A stretch of DNA of 64,000 nt from Bradyrhizobium sp. BR 10289 (lineage in GTDB: Bacteria; Pseudomonadota; Alphaproteobacteria; Rhizobiales; Xanthobacteraceae): assembly GCF_019455385.1 (NCBI RefSeq), contig NZ_JACOFR010000016.1, positions 1 through 64,000 on the forward strand, given 5' to 3'. Within the stretch, counting starts at the first letter, position 1. Each line of letters begins with the position of its first letter. Under the pieces are notes generated by a model. The model did not search any database. It was not told the DNA's origin and saw nothing but the letters and a program-made list of their open reading frames with translations. A program made the translations under genes and the position numbers. Of this stretch, positions 50,552 through 58,594 are shown piece by piece.

Positions 50552-50800
50552 CTGCCGGTTTTCCTGGCCGTTTTGCAGTCATCCGTCGCGAATTTCGCGA
50601 ACCCATTCCACCCCTGCTGCGACCCAATCGAGAGCCTCCGCACCGAGCGTGCGGGTTTTCGCCTGCCGTACTTAATGGGACCTCAACACTGGTGCCGTAA
50701 TTTGCCTCCGATTTTGCGAATCGGCGCGCGTAGCGCGGCGGCCGGGAATTGCCAATGCGAGGGCCCTGCGGGCCTCGTTCTCGTGGGGAAGATGGGACAG

Positions 50801-52147
50801 ATGTCGAAACGCCATGCGATGATGATCATTGCCGTCGGTGTGCTCGCGAGCGCCTCGGCGCTGGCGCAGACCGAGACCGTGGGGCAGGCCGGGCCCAAGC
50901 CGGCGACGGCCGGCACGGTCCCGGCGGCGGCGAACCCTGCTCACGCGCCTGCGCCGAAGGCAGCCGCTACAGCGGCATCGACGGCCGAGAGCCGCTCGGC
51001 CGCAGCGCTCGCGATGACGCACGAGCCGACCTATGACGAGGGCACGGCCCAGCGTATCAAGGATGCCGCGCTCAGCTATTCCGACCTCGCGGTGCGCGGG
51101 GGATGGCCGACGATCCCGACGGACGCGAAATTTGCTCTCGGCGTGCCGGGTGCCAACGACGACCTCTTGCGCAAGCGCCTGATCGTCTCCGGCGACCTCG
51201 CCGCCGACAAGGCCACCGGCGCCTACGATCAGGATCTCGCGGACGCGGTGAAGCGCTTCCAGGCCCGTCATGGCCTCGCGCCGACCGGCACGGTGACACC
51301 GCGCACGCTCGTGGCGATGAACGTCTCCGTGCAGAAACGCATCCGTCAGCTCGAGGCCTCGCTGGAGCGGCTCGAGAACATGAATTTCAGCTTCGGCCAG
51401 CGCTATGTCGTGGTCAACATTCCCGCCGCCTTCGCCGAAGCGGTCGAGAACGACGTGGTGGTGCGGCGCTATCGCGTCATCGTCGGCAAGACCGAAAAGC
51501 CCTCGCCGACGCTGACCGCCCAGATCACCAGCGTCGTGCTCAACCCGACCTGGACGGTGCCCTCCTCGATCGCCAAGACCGAGATCTCCGCGCATATGCG
51601 GAAAGATCCGACTTACCTGGCGCGCATGCACATGGAGGTGCTCGACAGCCACGACAATCCGATCGATCCGCATTCGGTCGACTGGTCGGGCACGCACACG
51701 CCGAACTTCACGGTGCGCCAGCACAACGGCACCTTCAACGCGCTCGGCGCGGTGAAGATCGACATGCCAAACGCCTATTCGGTCTACATGCACGACACCA
51801 ACCAGCGCAATCTGTTCAGCGACGACTACCGCTTCGATTCCCACGGCTGCTCGCGTGTCGACAATGTGCGCGATCTCGCGGCGTGGCTGCTCAAGGACCA
51901 GCCGAAATGGAGCCGCGCCGCGATCGACGCGGAGATCGCCACCGGCCAGCATCTCGAGGTCGCCATGGCGAAGAAAGTGCCGGTGGCCTGGATCTATCTC
52001 ACGGCGTGGATGACCAGGGACCAGACCATCCAGTTCCGCAACGACGTCTATAATCAGGACGAGCAGTTGCTGGAAGCGACCGCGGAAGAAGCCGCGTTCT
52101 TCGGCAAGGCCGCCGGCCATCCGCTGACCGCGCATATGGCGCAGTAG
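50801..52147 (+). CDS. L,D-transpeptidase with peptidoglycan-binding domain (YcbB type)
   Basis: 448 residues. Signal peptide MSKRHAMMIIAVGVLASASA, then an Ala/Pro-rich linker (about 25-70). A PG_binding_1 repeat (about 145-175, ADAVKRFQARHGLAPTGTVT) precedes a YkuD catalytic domain with HDTNQRNLFSDDYRFDSHGC and the SHGCSRV signature (catalytic Cys about 351). It makes 3-3 crosslinks in peptidoglycan, or links proteins to it, in the periplasm. The Met at 50792 in the same frame is another start. An isolated gene, it follows a terminator and precedes a crotonase gene. Such enzymes matter in beta-lactam tolerance and polar growth of rhizobia. Confidence 0.9.
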   Translation: MSKRHAMMIIAVGVLASASALAQTETVGQAGPKPATAGTVPAAANPAHAPAPKAAATAASTAESRSAAALAMTHEPTYDEGTAQRIKDAALSYSDLAVRGGWPTIPTDAKFALGVPGANDDLLRKRLIVSGDLAADKATGAYDQDLADAVKRFQARHGLAPTGTVTPRTLVAMNVSVQKRIRQLEASLERLENMNFSFGQRYVVVNIPAAFAEAVENDVVVRRYRVIVGKTEKPSPTLTAQITSVVLNPTWTVPSSIAKTEISAHMRKDPTYLARMHMEVLDSHDNPIDPHSVDWSGTHTPNFTVRQHNGTFNALGAVKIDMPNAYSVYMHDTNQRNLFSDDYRFDSHGCSRVDNVRDLAAWLLKDQPKWSRAAIDAEIATGQHLEVAMAKKVPVAWIYLTAWMTRDQTIQFRNDVYNQDEQLLEATAEEAAFFGKAAGHPLTAHMAQ

Positions 52148-52255
52148 GCATGCAATCGCGCTAGAGGCGGATGCAAAGCCACCTCCCTCGCCGCGATTGA
52201 CCCGGGCCGCAGGCGGGCCGCACATTGCGCATCGCAAACGACCAGCGAGCACGCG

Positions 52256-53071
52256 ATGCCTGATCTTTCAAACGAAAAATCCTACGCCGACGGCAAGATC
52301 CTCGAGCACACCGCCAGCGGGGTCGGAATCATCACCTTCAACAATCCCGACAAGCGCAACGCGATGTCGCTGGAGATGTGGGAGGGATTTGGCGAGGCGT
52401 TGACGTCCCTGCGCGACGACGATGCGGTCCGCGTCGTGATCCTGCGCGGCGCCGGCGGCAAGGCGTTCGTCTCAGGCGCCGACATCAGCCAGTTCGAGAA
52501 GACGCGCCACAACGCAGCGGCCTCCGAGGAATACGCCAAGCGCAGCGCCGCCCAGCGCGCGCTGCTCGCCGACTATCCCAAGCCGACGATCGCCTGCATC
52601 GACGGCTTTTGCCTCGGCGGCGGCTTGCAGGTCGCGATGCTCGCCGACATCCGCCTCGCCGCGCATGGCAGCCAGTTCGGCATTCCCGCGGCAAAACTCG
52701 GCATCGCCTACGGCTATGACGGCTTGAAGCATCTGGTGTCGCTGGTCGGCCCGTCCTGGGCGCGGCTTCTGATGTACACCGGCATGCGCATCGATTCCTC
52801 TGAGGCGCTGCGCATCGGATTGATCGAACGCGTCTTCCCGGCCGACCAGCTCTGGGGCGAGACCATGATGATCGCCGAGACCATCTCGCAAAACGCACCG
52901 CTCGCGATCAAGGCCGCCAAGATCACCATCGCAGAGGTGCTGAAGGACGAAAGCGGACGCGACATGGACGCGATCAAGGCGGTCGGCGCGGCCTGCATGG
53001 ACAGCGCCGATTTCCGCGAGGGCCGGCAGGCTTTCATGGAAAAGCGCAAGCCGCAATTCCAGGGGAAGTAG
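52256..53071 (+). CDS. Enoyl-CoA hydratase/isomerase (crotonase) family protein
   Basis: 271 residues. Oxyanion segments are AFVSGADISQFEK (about 71-83) and CIDGFCLGGGLQVAMLADIR (about 117-136). The position of the hydratase Glu is occupied by G-Y-D in LGIAYGYDGLKHLV, so classical Glu pair hydration is unlikely; a decarboxylase, hydrolase or isomerase activity should be considered. It likely acts on a CoA ester in acid degradation. The ribosome binding site is weak. The LysR gene next door converges on it with 2 bp between stops and is oriented toward a different target. Confidence 0.88.
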   Translation: MPDLSNEKSYADGKILEHTASGVGIITFNNPDKRNAMSLEMWEGFGEALTSLRDDDAVRVVILRGAGGKAFVSGADISQFEKTRHNAAASEEYAKRSAAQRALLADYPKPTIACIDGFCLGGGLQVAMLADIRLAAHGSQFGIPAAKLGIAYGYDGLKHLVSLVGPSWARLLMYTGMRIDSSEALRIGLIERVFPADQLWGETMMIAETISQNAPLAIKAAKITIAEVLKDESGRDMDAIKAVGAACMDSADFREGRQAFMEKRKPQFQGK

Positions 53072-53073
53072 CC

Positions 53074-53970
53074 TCAGGAAGCCCCAGCGGTTCGCATTCG
53101 TCTCGGATCTGCAGATCGCGGGCTCTGCAAGATCTCCTTCAAGGCCTGAACGTTCGCGGATCCCGCCCCCTTGCGCCAGATGAGCACAGTCCAAGCCCGG
53201 TCTTCGGTTCTTCCCAACGGATGGACGCTCAAGAGCCGCCTGTCAGGAAAGGTCGTCAGAACGCTCTTCGGGATCAGCGCGACGCCCATGCCGGCAACGA
53301 CGCAGCCCAGCATAGCATGATATGATGCAAGTTCGATCATGCGCTCCGGCATTTCGCCTCGCTTTGCATACCAGTCTTCAAGCCGCTTGCGATGCGGGCA
53401 TCCGTGCTCGAAGACGATGATGGTGCGCGGCAGGTCGTTGCCTTTGCCGATCGGCGGATGATGGGCGGCCGCGACCATCACCAGCTCTTCCTCGAAAGCA
53501 TGTGCCTTTTCGAAGGGATCATCAGCGATCGGTTCGGCGACGAGCGCCGCATCGAGATCACCGGCGAGAATGGCGCTCGCGAGAACCTGCGGATTGCCGG
53601 TGCGAAGCTCCAGAACGACCTCTGGATGACGCCGGTGATATTGATTGAGTAGTCTAGGCAGCCTGACAGCTGCCGTGCTTTCCATCGCGCCGAGGCGGAA
53701 CGTACCGCGAGGCTTTGCATCTTTCAGAGCCTCGCGTGTTTCGTCCGCGAGCGCGAGCAGGCGGCTGGCGTAGCCAAGCAGGACCTGCCCCTGGGGCGCC
53801 AGATGAAGACGTTTCCCTTCTCGAATGAAGAGGGACACGCCGAGATCCTCTTCCAGCTGCCGGATGCGTGTTGTGACGTTGGACTGAACACGGTGCAGCC
53901 GCTCCGCCGCCCTGGTCACGCCGCCTTCGCGAACCACAGCGAGGAATATTCGCAGATCAGACAGGTCCAT
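53074..53970 (-). CDS. LysR-family transcriptional regulator
   Basis: 298 residues. N-terminal winged helix (MDLSDLRIFLAVVREGGVTR, then AAERLHRVQSNVTTRIRQLE) is followed by the LysR effector fold (GTFRLGAMESTAAVRLPRLL ... LASYHAMLGCVVAGMGVALI). The second sequence resembles the GltC/AcrR-like LysR group that controls a neighbouring enzyme. It is divergent from a small monooxygenase-like gene with 99 bp between starts and a candidate LysR box between them. ATG 53970 was chosen because the helix-turn-helix starts at once; the longer frame upstream covers the divergent promoter. Confidence 0.9.
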   Translation of the reverse strand: MDLSDLRIFLAVVREGGVTRAAERLHRVQSNVTTRIRQLEEDLGVSLFIREGKRLHLAPQGQVLLGYASRLLALADETREALKDAKPRGTFRLGAMESTAAVRLPRLLNQYHRRHPEVVLELRTGNPQVLASAILAGDLDAALVAEPIADDPFEKAHAFEEELVMVAAAHHPPIGKGNDLPRTIIVFEHGCPHRKRLEDWYAKRGEMPERMIELASYHAMLGCVVAGMGVALIPKSVLTTFPDRRLLSVHPLGRTEDRAWTVLIWRKGAGSANVQALKEILQSPRSADPRRMRTAGAS

Positions 53971-53997
53971 ACATCTCGCCCGGTGATCAACTAGATC

Positions 53998-54012
53998 ATA
54001 ATTATTCATTAT
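53998..54012. promoter_or_regulatory. LysR-box-like dyad between divergent genes
   Basis: ATAAT (53998-54002) and ATTAT (54008-54012) surround TATTC in an AT-rich patch of the 99-bp divergent gap, matching the T-N11-A layout of LysR recognition sites. Such sites usually serve autorepression and control of the divergent gene. Confidence 0.5.
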
Positions 54013-54069
54013 ATGTGATAATCGGCCTGCGGTAAACATGACGGCAGTCCCCACACAGGAGCCCACCCG

Positions 54070-54396
54070 ATGATCGTCACCGTATTTCGCACGCGCATGA
54101 ACCCCGGCGTGCAGGATGAATATGGGCCGATGGCGAGACGCATGAGCGAATTGGCGCGGACGATACCCGGCTACATCTCGCACAAGGGGTTCGTCGCCGA
54201 TGATGGAGAGCGCGTGACGATCGTCGAATTCGAGACCGAGGAGGCGCTTCATCAATGGCGAATTAATCCCGAGCACGGCAACGCAAAGAAACGGGGAGTG
54301 GAGGCTTTCTTCAGCGAGTTCAAATTCCAGATTTGCAACGTGATCCGGGAGCGGATCTGGACTTCAAAGGCGGCGCGGCACTTGAACCCGCGTTGA
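54070..54396 (+). CDS. Antibiotic biosynthesis monooxygenase (ABM) domain protein
   Basis: 108 residues. A single ABM/dimeric alpha-beta barrel: MIVTVFRTRMNPGVQDEYGP, IPGYISHKGFVADDGERVTI and FETEEALHQWRINPEH. Members include small monooxygenases acting on phenolic compounds, heme-degrading proteins and quinol oxygenases. The protein is of a single-domain size with no cofactor-binding motif, as usual for cofactor-free members. Divergence from a LysR regulator suggests induction by a small aromatic or quinone. The C-terminal W-T-S-K-A-A-R-H-L tail is off the fold and may be disordered. Confidence 0.85.
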   Translation: MIVTVFRTRMNPGVQDEYGPMARRMSELARTIPGYISHKGFVADDGERVTIVEFETEEALHQWRINPEHGNAKKRGVEAFFSEFKFQICNVIRERIWTSKAARHLNPR

Positions 54397-54514
54397 GAGA
54401 TGCCGGCCGACCTGAACTGCTGTTCAGGAAGATTAAATTCCTTGCTTCCGTGCGCTGCGATAGCAACCAATTGATCCGCTGCAGGTTCTCCCGCCACCAA
54501 CGAGGGAGATCGCG

Positions 54515-54796
54515 ATGAAACTCAAGTTTGCTGTTCTTGGACTGGCTGCCCTGGGCGGCGCGGCGCTGGCGTCGGGACAAGCGCTCGCGGCGATGCCGAA
54601 CGGCATTCCGCAAGCTGACAAGGTCGCAAGCGGCCCGGCCGCGAATGTCGATCAGGTGCGGATGGTCTGCAACGCCTGGGGCCGCTGCTGGTGGCGTCCG
54701 AACTACTACGGTGCTTACGGCTATTACGGCCCGCGGCGCTACTATGGCGGCCCGCGCCCATGGGGCTGGGGCCATCGCCACTGGCACCGCTGGTGA
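54515..54796 (+). CDS. Secreted aromatic/glycine-rich small protein (GCG_CRPN-like)
   Basis: 93 residues. Signal peptide ending near AASGQALA, then a short linker, VRMVCNAWGRCWWRPNYYG, and a tail rich in Gly, Tyr, Arg, Trp and His (YYGPRRYYGGPRPWGWGHRH). The two-Cys W-rich motif before low-complexity repeats is the GCG_CRPN prefix-to-repeat type known from Bradyrhizobium relatives. Its role is unknown; a surface or envelope function is likely. GGGAG precedes the ATG and an intrinsic terminator follows at once, so it is a single-gene transcript. Confidence 0.8.
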   Translation: MKLKFAVLGLAALGGAALASGQALAAMPNGIPQADKVASGPAANVDQVRMVCNAWGRCWWRPNYYGAYGYYGPRRYYGGPRPWGWGHRHWHRW

Positions 54797-54803
54797 AAGA
54801 CGA

Positions 54804-54826
54804 AGGGGCCGCAAGGCCCCTTTTTC
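54804..54826 (+). terminator. Rho-independent terminator of the secreted Gly-rich protein gene
   Basis: GGGGCC (54805-54810), loop GCAA, GGCCCC (54815-54820), then TTTTTC. It begins 8 bp after the stop codon and can also slow transcripts of the converging dehydrogenase. Confidence 0.9.
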
Positions 54827-54839
54827 TTGCGCGCTCTGA

Positions 54840-55919
54840 CTAAAGTGCCGCCAGCACCGCCTTGGTAATATCCGCCGTGCCGTTGCTGCCGCCGAACTCC
54901 ATGGGCTTGAGACCGCCGGCATAGACCTGATCGACGGCGCGCTCGATCATCTCGCCGGCTTCCGCCGCGCTCTCGACGCCGTGCTTCTCGGCGAGCCAGT
55001 CCAGCATCATTGCCGCCGACAGGATCATGCCAGTGGGATTGGCCTTGCCCTGCCCCATGATGTCAGGCGCGGTGCCGTGGCACGGCTGGAACACCGCGTA
55101 TTTATCGCCGATGTCGGCCGACGGCGCCATGCCGAGGCCGCCGATCAGGCTCGCGGTGATGTCGGAGACGATGTCGCCGAACATGTTCTCCATCACCATC
55201 ACGTCGAAATCCCACGGGCGCTTGACCAGCATCGCCGAGCACGCATCGACATAGAGATGATCCGTCTTCACATCCGGATGACGCTTGGCGGCCTCGTCAA
55301 AGATCCGGCGAAAGAAGGCAAACGCCTTGAACACATTCGCCTTGTCGACGCAGGCAAGCGACCCCGGCTTGCCGCGCGCCTTGCGCCGCTCGGCGAGGCG
55401 GAAGGAGAACTCGAACAACCGCTCCGAGGTCTTGCGCGTGATGACCAGCGTCTCGCGCGCGTCTTCATGCGTGACGACGCCCTTGCCCATCGAGGCGAAC
55501 AGGCCTTCGGTGGATTCACGGATCACGACGAGATCGATGCCGCGCGTGTCCGCGCCGACGATCGGGCTCGGCACGCCCGGGATCAGCCGCGCCGGGCGCA
55601 CGCCGGCATAGAGATCGAAGATGAAGCGCAGCTCGATCTGCGGCGCGATCTCGGTATTATCGGGATAGCGCACCGACGGCAGGCCGCAGGCGCCGAGCAG
55701 GATCGCGTCCGCCTCTTCGCAGAGCTTGATGGTGGAGTCGGGCATCGACTTGCCGGTCGCAAGATAATTGTTGGCACCGGCCGGCGCCTCGGTGAAGCGG
55801 AAGCTCAAGCCGGATTTTTGTTCGATCTTGCGCAGCACCTCGAGAGCCGGTGCCATGACCTCGGGGCCGATGCCGTCACCGGCGAGCACGGCAATGTGGA
55901 AGGCGTTGTTTGCGGACAT
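54840..55919 (-). CDS. Isocitrate/isopropylmalate dehydrogenase family protein
   Basis: 359 residues. Beta-decarboxylating dehydrogenase fold: AVLAGDGIGPEVMAPALEVL at the N-terminus, VIRESTEGLFAS with Arg and Glu contacting the acid substrate, CVDKANVFK (Lys, about 200), VMVMENMFGDIVSDI (metal Asp, about 250) and the cofactor region QPCHGTAPDIMGQGKANPTG. The spacing is like tartrate dehydrogenase and 3-isopropylmalate dehydrogenases, but the substrate helix differs from LeuB. No leuCD or isoleucine-type genes are adjacent. A hydroxy-acid (tartrate, malate, isopropylmalate or homolog) is the substrate. Confidence 0.85.
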   Translation of the reverse strand: MSANNAFHIAVLAGDGIGPEVMAPALEVLRKIEQKSGLSFRFTEAPAGANNYLATGKSMPDSTIKLCEEADAILLGACGLPSVRYPDNTEIAPQIELRFIFDLYAGVRPARLIPGVPSPIVGADTRGIDLVVIRESTEGLFASMGKGVVTHEDARETLVITRKTSERLFEFSFRLAERRKARGKPGSLACVDKANVFKAFAFFRRIFDEAAKRHPDVKTDHLYVDACSAMLVKRPWDFDVMVMENMFGDIVSDITASLIGGLGMAPSADIGDKYAVFQPCHGTAPDIMGQGKANPTGMILSAAMMLDWLAEKHGVESAAEAGEMIERAVDQVYAGGLKPMEFGGSNGTADITKAVLAAL

Positions 55920-55939
55920 GAATAGTTCCTACTCTCAAC

Positions 55940-56029
55940 CGTCATGCCCGGGCTTGTCCCGGGCATCCACGTCTAAATACAGTTTCAGCGCTAAGACGTG
56001 GATGGCCGGGACAAGCCCGGCCATGACGG
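55940..56029. repeat. Palindromic intergenic repeat, type B, copy 2
   Basis: GTCATGCCCGGGCTTGTCCC and GGGACAAGCCCGGCCATGAC arms with inner GGGCATCCACG/CGTGGATGGCC enclose a short TAAATACAG loop. It matches the copy at 7719-7806 in inverted arm order. Here it lies between the dehydrogenase gene and the zinc alcohol dehydrogenase gene. Confidence 0.85.
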
Positions 56030-56046
56030 GAAACAAACAACGCTCG

Positions 56047-57114
56047 TTACGGCGTCAGCACCGTGCGCCCGACCACCGCGCCCTGCTGCAACTGCACGAG
56101 CGCGTCGTTGGCCTTGGCGAGCGGCGCCGTCGTCACCGGGATCGGCGGCACCTTCTTGGTGCGGACGAGATCGAGCAGCTCCTGCGTCTCGCGCAAGTTT
56201 CCGACGTAGCTGCCCTGGATGGTCACCGCCTTGATCGGGATCAGCGGCAATGCCCAGGTCGCACCACCGCCGAACAGACCGACGATGACGAGCTTGCCGC
56301 CCTTGGTCAGGCAATCGAAGCCGAGCTGCGTCGTCGCGGCATTGCCGACGAGGTCGATCACGGCGCGGATCGGCCCGCCGGCTTTCTTCGCCAGTTGCTC
56401 CAGCGCATCCGGTGCCTTGGGATCGACGGTCGCGAGCGCGCCCGCCTTCTCGGCGGCCTCGCGCTTCCTGGCGTCGATGTCGACCATGATCGCGCCTTTG
56501 CCGCCCATCGCCTTGAGCAGCGACAGCGCCATCAGGCCGAGGCCGCCGGCGCCGAACATCACGATCGGCGTATCGAAATGCTGCTCGACCTTCTTCAGCG
56601 CGCTGTAGGTGGTGACGCCCGAGCAGGCGTAAGGCGCGGTCGTCGCGGGATCGAGGCCCTTCAGATTGAGCAGATAGCGCGGATGCGGCACCAGCATGTG
56701 GTCGGAATAGCCGCCGTCGCAATAGACGCCGAGCGAGCGCGGCGTCAGGCACATGTTCTCGTCACCGGCAAGGCAGGTCGCGCATTTGCCGCAACCGATC
56801 CAGGGATAGACGAGGCCGACATCGCCGAGCTTGAGGTCGCCCTGGTCGGTCGGCTTCACGTCCGGGCCGAAGGCGAGGACCTCGCCCACGGTCTCGTGGC
56901 CCATCGTCAGCGGCAGGTTGATGCCGCGATCCTTCAGCGACAGCGGCTTGCGGCCGTGGCCGAGGTCGTAGCCGCCTTCCCAGATGTGGAGGTCGCTGTG
57001 GCAGACGCCGGCGGCCTTCACCTTGATCAGCACCTGCGTGCCCGACGGCTGCGGCGTCGCTTCGTCGAACTCCTGCAGCGGCGCCTTGAAATCGGCGACC
57101 TTGAAACTTTTCAT
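56047..57114 (-). CDS. Zinc-dependent alcohol dehydrogenase
   Basis: About 355 residues of MDR fold. Catalytic zinc: AGVCHSDLHIWEGG and GHETVGEVLAFGPDV. Structural zinc loop with four Cys: GCGKCATCLAGDENMC, all present. NAD motif FGAGGLGLMALSLLKAMGG (about 183). It oxidises primary or secondary alcohols. ATG 57114 follows GGGAGGACG; the in-frame ATG at 57156 lacks a site. It precedes a repeat and stands between two unrelated single-gene units. The CoA transferase upstream (57205-58398) runs in the same direction, 90 bp away. Confidence 0.9.
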   Translation of the reverse strand: MKSFKVADFKAPLQEFDEATPQPSGTQVLIKVKAAGVCHSDLHIWEGGYDLGHGRKPLSLKDRGINLPLTMGHETVGEVLAFGPDVKPTDQGDLKLGDVGLVYPWIGCGKCATCLAGDENMCLTPRSLGVYCDGGYSDHMLVPHPRYLLNLKGLDPATTAPYACSGVTTYSALKKVEQHFDTPIVMFGAGGLGLMALSLLKAMGGKGAIMVDIDARKREAAEKAGALATVDPKAPDALEQLAKKAGGPIRAVIDLVGNAATTQLGFDCLTKGGKLVIVGLFGGGATWALPLIPIKAVTIQGSYVGNLRETQELLDLVRTKKVPPIPVTTAPLAKANDALVQLQQGAVVGRTVLTP

Positions 57115-57204
57115 GGCGTCCTCCCGGCATATGTCTTCGTCGCACCACCATGCCACGGCCGGCGGGGCGAGACAAACGCGAGACCTGTCTTCAGCCTTGC
57201 GTCT

Positions 57205-58398
57205 TCAACCTTGCGCCGCTGTTCTGCCGGACGGAATTGAGGCGTTCGAAAGGCCAATCTCGTCGCGCAGCGCCTCGGTGTGCTCACCGAGTGCGGCCAT
57301 CGTTCTGGCCGGCGTGGTGTCCGCGCCGGTCATCCGGAACGGCAGGTTGAGCACCTGAAACGACCCGCCGCCGTCCTCGACCGGCGAGAGCGCCCGCCGA
57401 TGCGCGAGCTGCGGATCGGCCAGCGCCTCGGACACGGTGCGATAGGCTGAGGCCGGCACGCCGGCCGCGCTCAGGTCGACGAGGCACGCCTCGGTCGAGA
57501 GCTGCTTCGACCAGGCCTCGACGCCGTCCATCATCTCGGCCCAATTCTCGCGGCGTGGCGCATAGCTGGAGAAGCGCGGATCGGAGATCCATTCGGGGCG
57601 GCCGATCACCTCCATCAGGCATCGAAACGTCTTCTCGCTCGCGACCGTGATCATGACATAGCCGTTGGCGGTCTCGGTCGGGCCGAACATCGGCCGTGGC
57701 GGCGGCTTCACCGCGAATTGCGAGCTCTGGAGCTCGATCACCGTCAAGCTCAGCATCGACTCCAGCATGGAGACGTCGATGTGCTGGCCCCGCCCGGTCA
57801 CGGTGCGCTGATAGAGCGCCGACGCAATCGCGCCAAAGCCGTAGGTGCCGGTGACGACGTCGGCATGGTAGATGCCGCAATAGTCCGGCCTGACACGGCC
57901 GGGCTGATAGGCGAGATGCGCCATATCGTAGCCGGAGGCGGCGTGGATGACAGGCGCGTAGGCCGGCAGCTCGGCCGAGGGACCGCTCTGGCCATAGCCC
58001 GAGATCGAGCAATAGATCAGCTTTGGGTTGACGGGACGCAAGGCCTCATAGTCGAGCCGCAGCCGGTGCATCACGCCTGGGCGAAAATTCTCGACCAGGA
58101 TGTCGGCGGTCGCGGCGAGCCGGCGCACCGCCTCCTTGCCGTCCTCGGATTTGAGGTCGAGCACGACGCTCTTCTTGCCGACATTGAGCTGGCCGAACAC
58201 GGTGCTGCAGCCCTTGCGCAGCGGCGGCCGGGTCCGCATCGTCTCGCCGCCATCGGTCTCGATCTTGATGACCTCGGCGCCCATGTCGGCCAGCATCCGG
58301 GCGCAATGGGGACCGGCGATAGTGGTCGAAAAATCGAGAACCCTTAAGCCAGCGAAGGCCTTTGTCGTCGCCGCTTCGTGCTTATCTGGTAGCTGCAT
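57205..58398 (-). CDS. CaiB/BaiF-family CoA transferase
   Basis: 397 residues of class III CoA-transferase: LRVLDFSTTIAGPHCARMLA with the conserved catalytic-Asp region downstream in the middle (PDYCGIYHADVVTGTYGFGA), CSISGYGQSGPSAE and a C-terminal ALADPQLAHRRALSPVE. They move CoA between acids (formyl, crotonobetainyl, succinyl or others) in the cytoplasm. The acceptor is not known. ATG 58398 begins at the fold; the stretch upstream in frame is the divergent glgA promoter. It is divergent from glgA. The next gene downstream is an alcohol dehydrogenase, so a metabolic pairing is possible. Confidence 0.88.
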   Translation of the reverse strand: MQLPDKHEAATTKAFAGLRVLDFSTTIAGPHCARMLADMGAEVIKIETDGGETMRTRPPLRKGCSTVFGQLNVGKKSVVLDLKSEDGKEAVRRLAATADILVENFRPGVMHRLRLDYEALRPVNPKLIYCSISGYGQSGPSAELPAYAPVIHAASGYDMAHLAYQPGRVRPDYCGIYHADVVTGTYGFGAIASALYQRTVTGRGQHIDVSMLESMLSLTVIELQSSQFAVKPPPRPMFGPTETANGYVMITVASEKTFRCLMEVIGRPEWISDPRFSSYAPRRENWAEMMDGVEAWSKQLSTEACLVDLSAAGVPASAYRTVSEALADPQLAHRRALSPVEDGGGSFQVLNLPFRMTGADTTPARTMAALGEHTEALRDEIGLSNASIPSGRTAAQG

Positions 58399-58594
58399 GC
58401 CTGCTCGGTCCTCGGCCCGTCCCTTAGGAACGATCAACGTTCTCTGTTGTTGGTGCACCGACCCTAGATGGCGGCGGCCGAGTAGGAAAGTCTTTACCGA
58501 ACCAATGCATCTCGTGGGCAGGCTGAGATATCCAGGGGCAACTGGACCCGTTCTTGCATAGCAGCAAACGGGCTCGAGCAGGGGGCGACTGTTC

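Noticed and set aside
50435..50800. An N-terminal extension of the L,D-transpeptidase to 50435
   Set aside because: The extension runs through an intrinsic terminator and lacks a signal peptide at its start. The signal peptide begins at the ATG at 50801.
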